Source: Hydractinia symbiolongicarpus
Taxonomy: Eukaryota > Cnidaria > Hydrozoa > Anthoathecata > Hydractiniidae
Reading direction: 5' to 3'
DNA length: 64,000 nt
Assembly (NCBI RefSeq): GCF_029227915.1
Contig: NC_079878.1
Coordinates: 744,001 to 808,000, forward strand
The position numbers were made by a program, and so were the translations under genes. Shown here one piece after another: positions 40,003 to 50,459 of the stretch (position 1 is its first letter; each line of letters opens with the position of its first letter). The notes under the pieces are model-generated. The model was given only the letters and a program-made list of their open reading frames with translations. It had not been told where the DNA came from and did not search any database.

Positions 40003-40849
40003 AGTAATCTCGCACAAAAAAACCCTTTTATACAATGTAGGTACGATTTGTGCGAGTTTTGGGAAATCAAGAGCGAGATTTTTTATTACTTTTTTTATTA
40101 ATTTTTAGAACAAGAGTGAAACTTCTTCTTTTTTTAATGTTTCTTATTTAAATATTGTAAAAAAATAACTCCATAATTTGTTTCACATGTACAATAAAAG
40201 TATTCGTATTTATATATCTATTGTTATTATTTTTATTCGTTATTATTATTGTTATTGTTTCTTCACATCATGTAATATTTGCTAACAGTTTTTTTAGTAA
40301 AAAATCAACTCATCACACTATATGATTTTTGTTGTTCTTCTTGATAAAGATTGATTTCAATTTCTCTTCTCATGACAACAATAAAAATGGCGCGAAACTC
40401 GAGTTGTGTTGAACACTCGTTATCCATCTATCTATGATTGTTTCATTTTGTGAATAAATTCTAAAATATAAAAAATACGACATAAGGTTAATGCAAAAAG
40501 TGGATTAACTTATATCTTATCATTTTATGTTTTTTTGTTTTTTCTCTGATTGATGTACGTTAGATGTTTTTTCAACAAAAAACACACGAGCTGGGTTGAA
40601 TGCAGAGTTTGACCACGCTTCCTTATTGTTCTTAAAGCCCTTGAAAGTGAAAGAAAATCTCCGTTAAAACTACTTAACGCTAAAAGAATTGAAAATTTTG
40701 CTGCACCTAATTTTTTTACTTTATCATAAGTAAGTATAACAGGAAATCTAACGTCCTTGGGATTCTATTCAAACGACTGGCTCTTTTTCCCCTCCGACTG
40801 TTACTATGTTCATTACGACCAGAGATATGTATAACATTGCTCTGACTTG

Positions 40850-40995
40850 ATTTCTGCCCACGCCCATTTGCGGTCAGTAGATGCCACCAAATGGGCTGAC
40901 AACATTACATTTAAAGTGCGCCGGAGGGAGGAATCCAACCTGAAACCTTACGAGTACAAGCTGAATGCGCTACCACTACACCATCACTGCTTTGA
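40850..40995 (-). repeat. tRNA-derived SINE, family C
   Basis: The minus strand reads TGGTGTAGTGGTAGCGC (A-box-like) and GGTTGGATTCC (B-box-like) about 40 nt apart, then an unrelated body (AGCCCATTTGGTGGCATC). The 3' half cannot pair as a tRNA acceptor stem, so it is not a tRNA gene. Confidence 0.55.
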
Positions 40996-41124
40996 ATGTC
41001 AAAGTTAAGAAGTTATGGATTACACATCAACTGTGAAGTTAAAATAATACTTTCTTGTTGACTCTTAATCCTATATATATATTTTCAGTCATGACCAAAA
41101 TTCGTAGAAAAATTAATTTATAAG

Positions 41125-43620
41125 TCAAAGGCATATTTGAAAGTCTGCGAAGCAGTTACCATTTTGAAGGTCCATTTTTGACCTTTATTATTTTTCAAAT
41201 GCCTTGATGTTCACACTAGGTCTAATTAATAAAAATTAAAAATTTAAACCTCGCGAAAAATTATGGAGTGACGAAAAATTAAGGCCGACAAATTGACTTA
41301 TTGTGCCAAAAACTCTTACCCTTATCCACTTTTAAGTAAATAGAAAACCGAGTCTTTTTATCTTATCATTAAAAATGTTTTTTTTTAAACTCGCCGATGA
41401 AGATAAGGCTCTTGGTATATCCCCAAGCCCAAATTTCTACCAAAAAATATTCTCCGACTTGAAATTTGGACTGATAAGGTAGTAATGGTCTTTTAAAAAA
41501 CAGGAAGACCCGAAACAGAACGTACTTTGATATTCGATTACTCCTTTCTTTTCAGGATCAGCATCTTTAAGCATTTCATCAATTTCTTCTTTTTGAAATT
41601 GGTCATTTATTGCAAGAAGAATATTACGAAATTCTGTTGTCTTGATAGTTCCATTGCCTTCAGTATCGAACATGCGAAAAGCCTACAACGAATTAGGCGC
41701 AAGTTCAATATTTTTTTATTCACATCTGAAATCAGGGACTTCTGATTAAAAGTATTATCGAATGCCGCTACCTCGTTCCCAGGACTTTGTTTTGCATTGA
41801 CGCTGTTTGATAGATCTGAGGTTCAGATATTCCCATCAGATTATCGCAGCGCCAGAAAATACAAAAAGCCTAGGAACGAGGGTGCAAATGACCTTTTGGA
41901 AATGTCTTGCATTTGGTAATATGGCAAAAACCATATGCTTGTGCAAAAAGTGATTTCACGACAACTAATATTCCTCTATTGATATTTTTGGTTTTTGAAA
42001 AAAATATATTTGTAAAAAAAAGTCGGGTAAGTGGCACCTTTACCAGTTAAAAATAGTAAACAATATGGCGCCTAAAAAGGTTTTGAAGGAAGTGCAAATG
42101 TATACATGTTTTTTGGTGATAAGAACATACCATATATAGGAACACGAGACTTTGGACATATATTTGTACATTTTTTTTATGGTACTCATTTTGCCATGTT
42201 TGTAGGCTTTAAAATGCAATTTGTAGTTCTTAGCCTTTGCCAAAATTTTTACAATAAAAAAAATTGTTTAAATCAGGAACAGAGTTACGCGCAATCAGTA
42301 AGAAAAGAGTGATACTAATTTTTTGGGCTTATCTTGAAAGTTGTGGGTTGAATTATCATTTACTTAATATACCTGTAACATTTCCGAATTGTCATCTACA
42401 TTTTTGATTCTTTTGTAGAGCAACTTCAAAAAATCCGGAAAATCCAGCGATCCCGGTTTTTCAGTAAACATGTCTTGTATTTCGCTTTGTGTTGGTCGAA
42501 TGCCACATAAGCTCATAGCTTGTATAGCCTCTTCTAGTGTGATGTGCCCATCGGAGTCACTGTCGACGTTATTAAATGCTCCCCGAAAGGATTGCTCATC
42601 TTGACTTGAAAATAACCTGGACTAAAATACATCGTGTCAATCAAGAAAAGAAAATAATCGAGGTGTTTTGGTGTTTGGTTCATAAAAATAAACAAGTTGT
42701 TTTTTGGTCCTTTCTTTTAGATACCAAGAAATTAAAGAAACCGGATTTGATTTTGTGTAGGAACATACTTAGTTTAAAAAAAGCAAATCTCGTTTTCTAA
42801 GCAATGAATATTTTAACACCAGCCTATTAACGGGTCCTGGAGACAAGGTTGTGATAGTAGCAATTCAAATAAAATTTCCAACTTTTAAAACACCAGCACA
42901 ATATTAAAATAACGTTAATATGAGGTGTACATTTGGGTGTAACCACGACCAAAGGTATAAGAACTGAGTTGATGTAAAAAAAAGTAGGTATCATTCAAAA
43001 ATCTTTAGTGTTCTTACATGTTAAAATGAGTGTCATGCAGCATAAAAAAGTAGGGAGAGATACTAGTTCAATAAAAACGAATCAACAACCTCGTTCCCAG
43101 GACCTGAAAACAAAGACTGAGAATCTTGATAATAAAGTTATGATAATCTTTTTAAACTTTGAGAATAAGAAATTTATAAACATCGTTATATCATTTAAAA
43201 CAATGCATTTATGTGTTTTAAGATTCGATCGAAGCTTGAAGAATGTTTTTTTATTTTTTTTAAATTAGGAGGGGAGAGGTAACGAAGTTATTATCGCATG
43301 CCATCTGCTCCCCCCCCGCCCCCGCCCCCCCCTTCTTTTTCAAAAAAGGAGAAATGCTAGACACCAGAAAAGGGTATATATCTCCAAAATTTTCTTTTGT
43401 ATTTTCTTTTAACTTTTTTGTTTTTTTAGAATGCGTTTTGTAGCTTTGGTACCTTGATTACATAACCGTCATAACTATATTACAGCTAAAAGGATAGATA
43501 AACAGATAGGGAAACTGTTTATATATCCTCCATACATAAAAAGGATGGATATGTGGATGAACATTAGATTTTAGGTATCTTTATGAAACTTGATCTAAGA
43601 AAAAATATTTTGCTTACCAT
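41125..43620 (-). CDS. Calmodulin-like EF-hand protein, gene 2
   Basis: Predicted small calcium sensor of about 142 aa. Exons on the minus strand: 43620-43618 (only the ATG, then donor GTAAGC), 42621-42373 (83 codons), 41682-41526 (157 nt), and a tentative terminal exon 41144-41125 ending NFQICL. An intron straight after the ATG is typical of calmodulin genes. EF1 has a canonical loop (DSDSDGHITLEE). EF2 has lost its loop (EKPGSLDF). EF3 is nearly canonical (DTEGNGTIKTTE). EF4 (DPEKKGVIEYQN) lacks the acidic residue at position 12. It probably binds fewer calcium ions than calmodulin. The 157-nt exon has the same length and phase as the one in the neighbouring gene 1, so the two are tandem duplicates. 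The last exon is the weakest part. The binding partner is unknown. Confidence 0.7.
41770..41883. mobile_element. MITE, CCTCGTTCCCAGG family
   Basis: Left end ACCTCGTTCCCAGGACTTT, right end AAAAGCCTAGGAACGAGGG: imperfect terminal inverted repeats around about 75 bp of unrelated sequence, in an intron of EF-hand gene 2. Confidence 0.75.
43310..43332 (-). promoter_or_regulatory. Poly-G tract, possible G-quadruplex
   Basis: A nearly pure C run on the plus strand, interrupted by two single G bases, so the EF-hand gene 2 sense strand reads as three G blocks of 5-8. It stands out in AT-rich DNA and lies about 290 nt downstream of that gene's ATG, inside intron 1. The quadruplex role is inferred. 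Confidence 0.4.
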
Positions 43621-43874
43621 CGTGGTGAAACTCACTTTCGTATATGCCCAGCTTGACTACTGCGTCTGGCACCGTTTGAAATATTTTACGCGCAATTGCC
43701 GCATAGTGGTTTCGGTAAAATTAGTAAAATACAGAACGACAATAAAAAAGTTAAAATTACTGATATTTCTTTTAAGCGTAACAATTTACATATAAATACA
43801 ATGTGTTGAAATTAGTTTGCGCGCCAACCCTATGTACATCTTCGTTACCAGGAAAAGCTCCTCATTGTTAAGTT

Positions 43875-46800
43875 TCACTTCGGCCAGGATATCATTTTTA
43901 CGAATTCTACAAAAAAAGAAAGAAAATATCACTCAACTTCTATTCAAGGACAATTATTTTGCGAAAGCTGGGCACAAAGTAATATCTTTTGTTCATTTTC
44001 CTTTTTATTCACCAACCTCGTTCCCGTTGTATTTTTTGTAAAGTGCCAATAATAGACTTATTTGCTGACATCCCGTATGCTCTACCTACTAAGCTCACAT
44101 AACATTGGTTTTACTTCATATCTATAGGGAAACCTTCTCCCTAGGGCTCCCTAGAAAAAGCCTGGAAACGGGGTTTTAAAAACATGTTTCTGTAACGTAA
44201 GAATAAGGATTGGAGAGCAGTTAGTAAAAGCTGTTACCAAGGAAACAACATGTAAATAAGTAGCAACTAAAATAACCTGAATAATCAATTCTTCCATCAC
44301 CATCAACATCGGCTTCTTTCACCATCTCAGCGATTTCCTCTTCTGTAAGATCTTCTCCTAGCTTTAACATGGCTTCCTTTACTTCAACACCAGTAATCGA
44401 ACCATCACCATCTTTGTCAAAAAATTGAAATGTCTATAACGCAAAAATAAATTGAAAAAGAAAAGTTTATCCCCTGTCAAGAAAGCTGTAAAATAAAGCG
44501 AAGAATCAGCAAAAAAGGGTTACTGATTTTCAATTGTTTCTCATACTCAGAATTGTAGTCATTATAATCAATGCCAGCAACACAGTGCCGGGAGTGCCGA
44601 AACACGAGATGGCGGACCAAATTTTTTGTTAGTAACACAGTAGTAACTTTGAATATCTCCGAAAATAAAGAAATTTTTTTGGAAATAATAAAAATAATAG
44701 CAGATTATAATAGCAGATTATAACATGCCTGCTATTCCAAATAATAGCAGGCATGTTTTGTTGCATGAAGGAAAGTTTTCAGAACTTTAATTGAAGGCCT
44801 TTGTATTCATGATTCAGCTCACCTTTACCCGCGCAAATAAAGTAAAAAGTTAGAAACTTTTGGTTTTTATCTCCAACAAGCGTTAGTTTTAATTTCGCTT
44901 GTATATATTAAGTAATATCTTTTGTAATGAGCTAGAGCAACGCGAATAGAAAACGGCTTGACAAAGCATGAAAGTATAGAAGCGGAGAACACTCGCTTTT
45001 CTACTGGAGGACCCTTTAGGTCGAAATCTACAACATCGATTTTAGTACAGATTTTTTTCGGTAGAACAAAGAGAAACGATAGAAGATTGAGACTGTCTAC
45101 CCCAGATTTTTTGTACTTGAATGGCTTTCATAGTATGGGAAATATTGTTGAAATGTAATGTCTATTATTATTATTATTATTATTTATTATTTACCCAGGA
45201 TAGCCTCTTCAGTTCTTATTGGTACTGCTATCAACGAGGGTCCTGCGAAGGGGGTCCTAGCGCATTTAAAGCTCCCATTTGAGCTACGAAAGTCGCGGAA
45301 GCACAGCAATCGCTCAACTAGACAACCGCCTAAGGTATCAATCCTATTCTCATGCTGAGCGCTAAGCAGAAAGGATAGATTCACACTTTTATAGTCTCTG
45401 GCATGACTCGTCCGGGGTTTGCACCCAAGACCTCCGGCACTAGAAGCAAACGCTCTACCACAAAACTACCAGTCGTGTCCAAATTACAGCTCTAATACCA
45501 TTTATAGAAGAAGTAAGCGAACGTCTTGTTTTTTTCACGCTACACGTTTCCTGGTAGAATGAAATGTCAAAAGAGGTACTAAACACCACTCACAGGACAA
45601 TCTTCTTCAACTTAGACTGTGATAAGTTTCATAAATGCCCATCCTCATTTCTTTCTCTCTCTTCTCCGAACGTCTGTACCACGATAAAAGCAGCAATGAG
45701 CGGAAAGAAGTTACTGACAGACAAAAATATTCTCTTTCCACATTTTTCTTTAATTACGAAATTTATTTTCACGAATTTTAAAAAAATATGGTTTCTCGCA
45801 AAAGTAGTCCACACAATTAGTGTTATAAAATACATTTTCGTTCCCAGGGTTTGTTGCCTGATGTCAAAGACGCTATCGCTTACTTGACGGCTAACCTCGA
45901 CGTCAACAAGGTGAGAACCCCTGGAGACGAGGTTTGGTTATAAATATTGTCGAAATTGCCTCTAGTGTTGTTAACAAATTGTCATTCAGCATTCCTTTGA
46001 AAACCATGTGCAATGCGCATTTCACTGGATTTTAACTGGATTCACTCTATTTTACCAAAAAAACATTACGTAATCCCTCAGCGCGCCGTTTGTTTATATG
46101 TAAAAAAATGTGATTTTTATACTAAGCAAGACTACTTTGGAGAAGTTGCGTTGTTTTTCTCTCCCTGTGGAAGAAATGGTTATTTTTCATTCCTGTTAAT
46201 ACGATGGCCCAAGAGGGTCAATATACTTAACACTACGCACTTTTTACCAAAAACTGCGCACTTTGTCCTTCTTCTGTGCACTTCTTGTCCAACATTGCGC
46301 ACTTATTGCACGACACTGCACATTTCTTGTCAAACACTGCACTTCTCAAAAGTAGAGGAATGCATGATTCCAAAGATTTTCCTTTTGCCGAACATTCTAT
46401 GCAATATTTACCAATGTCGTCCCCATGCCTTTCTTCATAAACAGTAAAAAAAGAAAAGACTTCAAAATTGGTTTTAAAGGTCAGTAGGTCAATATTATTC
46501 AATATGGCTGTCGCTGCTAAAGACGGACATAATGCCTTGATCTCAAAGTATTTCAATTAAGAATGCAAAAATTTGGAGATTGTTGGCTATCTTAACCTAA
46601 GGCGTCTTATCGTTAAGAGTTTATCTACGGTTAAAAGACAGTTGGGAGCACTTGGTCTTCGTCGCAACGTACCAATGGGACACGACAGGAGAGATAAGGA
46701 CTCAATAATTTAGAAGTTTTATTTATATGTATTTAACACATATTGGAGTCCTTAGTAGAAAAAGGAAAGGAGAAGACGTAAAACAGTCGCGACAGGCTGC

Positions 46801-49800
46801 ACTCATTTTTTTCTTTGTAGAAGAAAGATGTAGAGTGTTTTGAGACAGATAGAGATGCTAACCACGAGAAAGAATTGAATTGAATTGAAAGGAAAAGCGT
46901 ATTCTGTTCCAGGTCCAAACTTGACAAGCTGAAGCTATACATTGTCTGTATACATGGATCCATCGATAGGTTTTCCCTGAAAGATAATAAGCTGCATGTT
47001 GGACCCCCCAACAAGAAAAAAAGTGTTTTTTTTAAATACAGTAATGGAACTGAAAGCCATTCTAACTAGAACCCATTCCGATGAAAGGACAGAAGTCAGC
47101 TTAATCGAAGTTTTGCATGTCATGTTGTGTTTTTATAGACCATTCTACAGACGAAATTTTAGTTTTGTGATTGGTTCTGCACCAGCCAATCAACGAATAG
47201 AAAGCCTGTGGTCTCACTTTAACCTGTTGACGGAGGTTAAGAATATTAAAGATACTGTTTCAATACAAATAGACACAAATAACTGTAAATAAATCGACTT
47301 GTAAAGTCAAACACATTATATTCTTTGCCAGAGCTATATAATTGTGACTGCCCATCATCGATATGGATAAAATTAAAAAATTTATGGATCCCTTGTTAGT
47401 TTAATACCCTGACATCTTTACAAAATAGTTTGCTAAATTTGTTAGTTTACTCCTCTTTGATGTTACAACCTTTTAAGACGTAGTTAAAGAAGTAAGCTGA
47501 AAAGTTACACTTTGGAAAAGCATCCCCAGATTAGCTGAGGTACAGCAACAAAGGAGTATCTTTTTTTATCAGTTCTCTAAACAAGTAACTACATACTTAG
47601 GTTTCGCATATATGTTTTTACAGAGAACTATAACTTAAGTACCAGATACACAAAATGCATAAAAAATACAGACCATGCACCAATATCAGACCAATATTTG
47701 ATTTGCCAAAAACTTTACTGAGAATTGTTTTAAAAAAGACAAGAAATGTCAAAAAATATTCAAGAAGTGTGCTCTGTCGTGTTAAAAATGCGCACTGTTG
47801 TGTAGAAGTGCGCATTGCCGTGTTAAAGGTGCGCACAGTCGCGTAGAAGTGCGCACTGTCGTGTTAAAAGTGCGCACTGCCGTGTTAAAAGTGCGCACTG
47901 CCGTGTTAAAGGCGCGCACTGCCGTATTAAAAGTGCGCACTGTCGTGTTAAAAGTGCGCATTGTCGTGTTAAAAGTGCGCACTGCCGTGTTAAAAGTGCA
48001 CACTGCCGTGTTAAAAGTGTGCACTGTCGTGTTAAAAGAGCACACTGTGGTGTTGGGAATGCGCAGTGTTGGAAAAGAAGTATGCAGTATCATTTAAGGA
48101 GTGCGCAGTTTTATAATATTAACCCTTCTGGACTATTGTGTGTTAAATACAGAAAAGGAAAATATGGCGCAAGCGCTGATAAATGAATCAGCATTTTTTA
48201 AGTATGATCGTTTCAATGTACTGTAATTAGGTTTGCTTTCTCAACTTGCTTCATGCCTTATTGTTGACCTTTTACAAACATATTACTTATCTACTGCGAT
48301 GTTAATTATTGTATTAATATATGTTAATCTCACTCATTACCACTCTAAGCCTGTTTTGCTCCGACAAAGCGGATGCAAGAGCTCTACGCATGCGCATATT
48401 AGACATTTTATTAACATTACTCAACACAGAAGGAGCATTTTAGAAATTTGACGTTTTCTTTCTGTACTTCTGTCAAACAAATCAAATAAAGCCAATATAG
48501 CGGATATATTCTTTTGATAAACAATGACGCAAAAAATAATAGTTTTAAATCCCTCTGAGCTCAAATAAGACACAACTTGCCAAATAGTAGTAACTCGCCA
48601 AATAGTAGTAACTCGCCAAATAGTAGTAACTCGCCAAAGAAAAGGTTGAAATCTTTTTTGAAGATCTCACGTTAAATATTTACATCTCTCTCGCCACACT
48701 TCCCTGCCATACGTTTTTAGGAGATGTTTTTTTACTGGTATTAAAAATGTTAATAAATAATGATATATTTTTATATATTTTTTCTAGTGTAAGATCGATA
48801 ACAGGAAACAGACTGGCAGTTTCGATACTTCAAGGTCATTGATTGCATCTCTGACCAAGACATGAAACTGATGATAACATTTTATTTTTCCCTATCACAA
48901 GATTATGTTTCATATTTAATTAAAAAATTGTAGTTCCTGCACTTTCATGGTGAAATGATTAAAACCGCACTTCAACTTAAAATTGCATAAGCTTCTGGAT
49001 TTTAAATAACATTTGAAATTCCCAGTCATAATACATTATGTTGATCAAAAAGAGAAAGAAATCATACCTGTAAAATTTCATTTTTTAAATCCTTTTGATC
49101 CACTTTCCTGGTCATCATGGCCAAAAAGGCTGGAAACTCAATTGTATTACCATTCGTTGTATCAAGATCCTCCAACATGACTTTGATGTCATTTTCATTA
49201 ACATCCTGACCCATGCTACTTAAAACTGTTTTCAATTCAGTTATTGTGATTGTACCATCGCCATCCTGGTCAAACTTATTAAATGCTTCTCTTATTTCTT
49301 CGATCTGTTCTTCAGACAGATTCGTGTGACAACTCTAAAATCAAGATAGGAACTTGATAAATTCAAAACTCATCTATAAAGGCTGAAATTGGTTCTTGTA
49401 GTTGTGGCAGACGAATGTTACACAAGAAGTTCAAAGTTTAAAAAATTTTTGGGGCTAAGCAATAAAGTAGGGCGGAAGTGCAACAAAGCAAGCAGAAGAA
49501 CATGACGCTCCTGCACAAATCAATTTATTTGACTTTATTTCAACTTATCAACAAGGCAAAACACCCGGGTTGCGAAAACAGGTTTTGGGGACTCAAACTT
49601 TTTTAAGAAAGGGAGGGGACTTTAGTAGCTTTTTGGAGTGCTACCATGGTTAACCCTTAGGGGGTAAACATTTAGTAGACTGTTTAGATTATCTAAAAAC
49701 AATAAAAGTTATAAAATTGCATTTTTGGTTTTAGTGTTTATTAAAGAAAAGATGTAATGTTGGTTTTTTCGTTTTAGAAAATGTCTCTTCGCTCCATCCC

Positions 49801-50459
49801 TAGGTAGCAACGAGTCTAGAATATTTTAAAGTATAGGTATCATTACTGTTTTATTTTGTGTTACTTATTAATTATAAGGAAATAATTTATTTTGGAATTT
49901 ACCCTTTTCCTTTTCGGTTTTTCTTTTTTATGTTTCTTACACGTGTCTATCGTCTTTTGTAAGGTGTTTAAATAATCAGAGAATGAAACACCACCATTCT
50001 TTTGTTCGCGTTCAACTTCTTGAAGTATTTTGCGAAGTTCTGATTCCGTAGGTTTTGGTTCCAAGCAGCGTAAACAAAGCTCTAAGTTTTTCATCGTAAT
50101 GTGTCCCTTTCCACTAGCGTCGAATAGAAGAAAAGCAGCTCTGAATTCTTCAATATCATCTTGATGGAAATTAAAGTATGCCTAAAGGTGAGGAGATGAT
50201 CCGTTTTTTAAGGGTAAAATTACCCAGAACAACAACACTAGTGAAAATAAAAACAACGTCAACAACAATAACAATACAAGGACAATGAAAACAACATAAC
50301 AACAGCGGCAGCACAACAAGACAACATCATCAACAACAACAACAAGAACGACAAAGACAACAACAGCAGCGGCTGCACAACAACACAACAGAAAAAAAAT
50401 AACATAACAACAATAACGTTAATAAACAACACGTCAACAGACCTACCATATTCACATCG
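43875..50459 (-). CDS. Calmodulin-like multi-EF-hand protein, gene 1
   Basis: Predicted calcium sensor. Exons in phase on the minus strand: 50459-50457 (ATG, then donor GTAGGT), 50181-49903 (93 codons), 49334-49068 (89 codons), 44433-44277 (157 nt) and 43906-43875 (ending EFVKMISWPK), giving 245 aa. The 93-codon exon holds a degenerate EF pair (DASGKGHITMKN; the second loop is lost). The next exons form a full calmodulin-like module: DQDGDGTITITE, a degenerate second loop, DKDGDGSITGVE and DVDGDGRIDYSE, three of four canonical. Alternative model: a 152-aa calmodulin-like protein starting from an ATG at 49647-49645, also followed by GT, with the 93-codon exon belonging to a separate or broken gene. 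The 4.6-kb intron 49067-44434 carries a SINE, a MITE and a decayed transposon. The EF-hand family is certain; the exon grouping is not. Confidence 0.72.
44014..44175. mobile_element. MITE, CCTCGTTCCCAGG family
   Basis: Left end AACCTCGTTCCCGTTGTATT, right end AAAAAGCCTGGAAACGGGGTT. It lies in the last intron of EF-hand gene 1, just before the exon at 43906. Confidence 0.55.
45163..45481 (-). repeat. tRNA-derived SINE, family B, best-preserved copy
   Basis: On the minus strand: a tRNA-like head (GTGGTAGAGCG as A box, GGGTGCAAACC as B box), then a body shared with 23974-24188 and 28930-29170, and a 3' tail of (AAT)n type at 45163-45190. A defined head, shared body and simple-sequence tail are the hallmarks of a SINE. 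Open frames 45158-45384 are shadows. Confidence 0.8.
45835..45935. mobile_element. MITE, CCTCGTTCCCAGG family
   Basis: Left end TTCGTTCCCAGGGTTTGTTG, right end AACCCCTGGAGACGAGGTTT. Short and non-coding, in the large intron of EF-hand gene 1. Confidence 0.65.
46232..46345 (+). repeat. Left subterminal tandem array of the 46196-48146 element
   Basis: Five to six diverged copies of ACTGCGCACTTNTTGTCCAA, about 20-22 bp each. It is inverted relative to the right-hand array. Confidence 0.7.
46504..47292 (+). pseudogene. Remnant of an integrase-core-domain transposase
   Basis: Frame from ATG 46504: ALISKYFN, a stop at 46558-46560, then NLEIVGYLNL and SLSTVKRQLGALGLRRN, resembling the N-terminal region (YF...G...EI...L...ISL.TLKR.L..LGL.RR) of integrase-core proteins common in cnidarian and fish genomes. 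At 47164-47223 FVIGSAPANQRIESLWSHF matches the highly conserved GSSPANQRIE-WWS stretch near the end of their catalytic domain. The middle of the domain, with most catalytic acidic residues, is not recognisable, so the gene is internally deleted and dead. The identification rests on motif recall, not a search. Confidence 0.55.
47767..48110 (+). repeat. 21-bp minisatellite, right subterminal array
   Basis: About 16 copies of a 21-bp unit, GTGTTAAAAGTGCGCACTG plus two bases. Open frames on both strands (e.g. VLKVRTAVLKV) are repeat translation. Confidence 0.9.
48147..49067. other. Intron sequence of EF-hand gene 1
   Basis: AT-rich, with a short tandem repeat at 48578-48640 (three copies of an 18-bp unit containing CCAAATAGTAGTAACTCG). 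No exon was seen. Confidence 0.5.
48578..48640 (+). repeat. 18-bp short tandem repeat
   Basis: Three to four near-perfect copies of CAAATAGTAGTAACTCGC. Confidence 0.85.
50225..50425 (+). repeat. CAA-rich low-complexity segment
   Basis: Runs of AACAACAAC, ACAACAGCAGCGGC and similar triplets in the short intron between the ATG exon (50457) and the next exon (50181) of EF-hand gene 1. The open frames in it are simple-sequence artefacts. Confidence 0.75.

Larger units (their letters stand above)
38944..41124. other. Intergenic region between dystrobrevin and the EF-hand genes
   Basis: Contains the dystrobrevin 3'UTR (possible AATAAA at 40193-40198), an inverted-repeat element at 39269-40002 and a SINE at 40850-40995. 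The dystrobrevin (+) and EF-hand (-) genes converge here. No other gene was seen. Confidence 0.55.
46196..48146 (+). mobile_element. Decayed transposon with TTAA ends and integrase-core remnant
   Basis: TTAA sits at both ends (46196-46199, 48143-48146). Just inside, the left end reads CCCAAGAGGGTCAATAT and the reverse complement of the right end reads TCCAGAAGGGTTAATAT, an imperfect terminal inverted repeat. Inward of each lies a tandem array built on the same TGCGCACTT word in opposite orientation: 46232-46345 on the left and 47767-48110 on the right. The interior holds two recognisable fragments of an integrase-core protein in the plus orientation (46504-46710 and 47164-47223). The element sits in an intron of EF-hand gene 1 on the opposite strand. 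The superfamily is unresolved: TTAA is the piggyBac target, but the protein motifs are of another DDE (integrase-like) type. Confidence 0.6.

Noticed and set aside
43618-43706. Longer coding exon upstream of the EF-hand gene 2 ATG (frame reading HYAAIARKIF...)
   Set aside because: Its phase does not fit the next exon and stops lie just upstream. An ATG-only exon fits both the phase and the calmodulin gene pattern.
45158-45384. Small open frames on both strands
   Set aside because: They lie in the family B SINE and its (ATT)n tail.
47782-48097. Open frames with VLKVRTA-type or TFNTAVR-type repeats on both strands
   Set aside because: Translation of the 21-bp subterminal array of a transposon.
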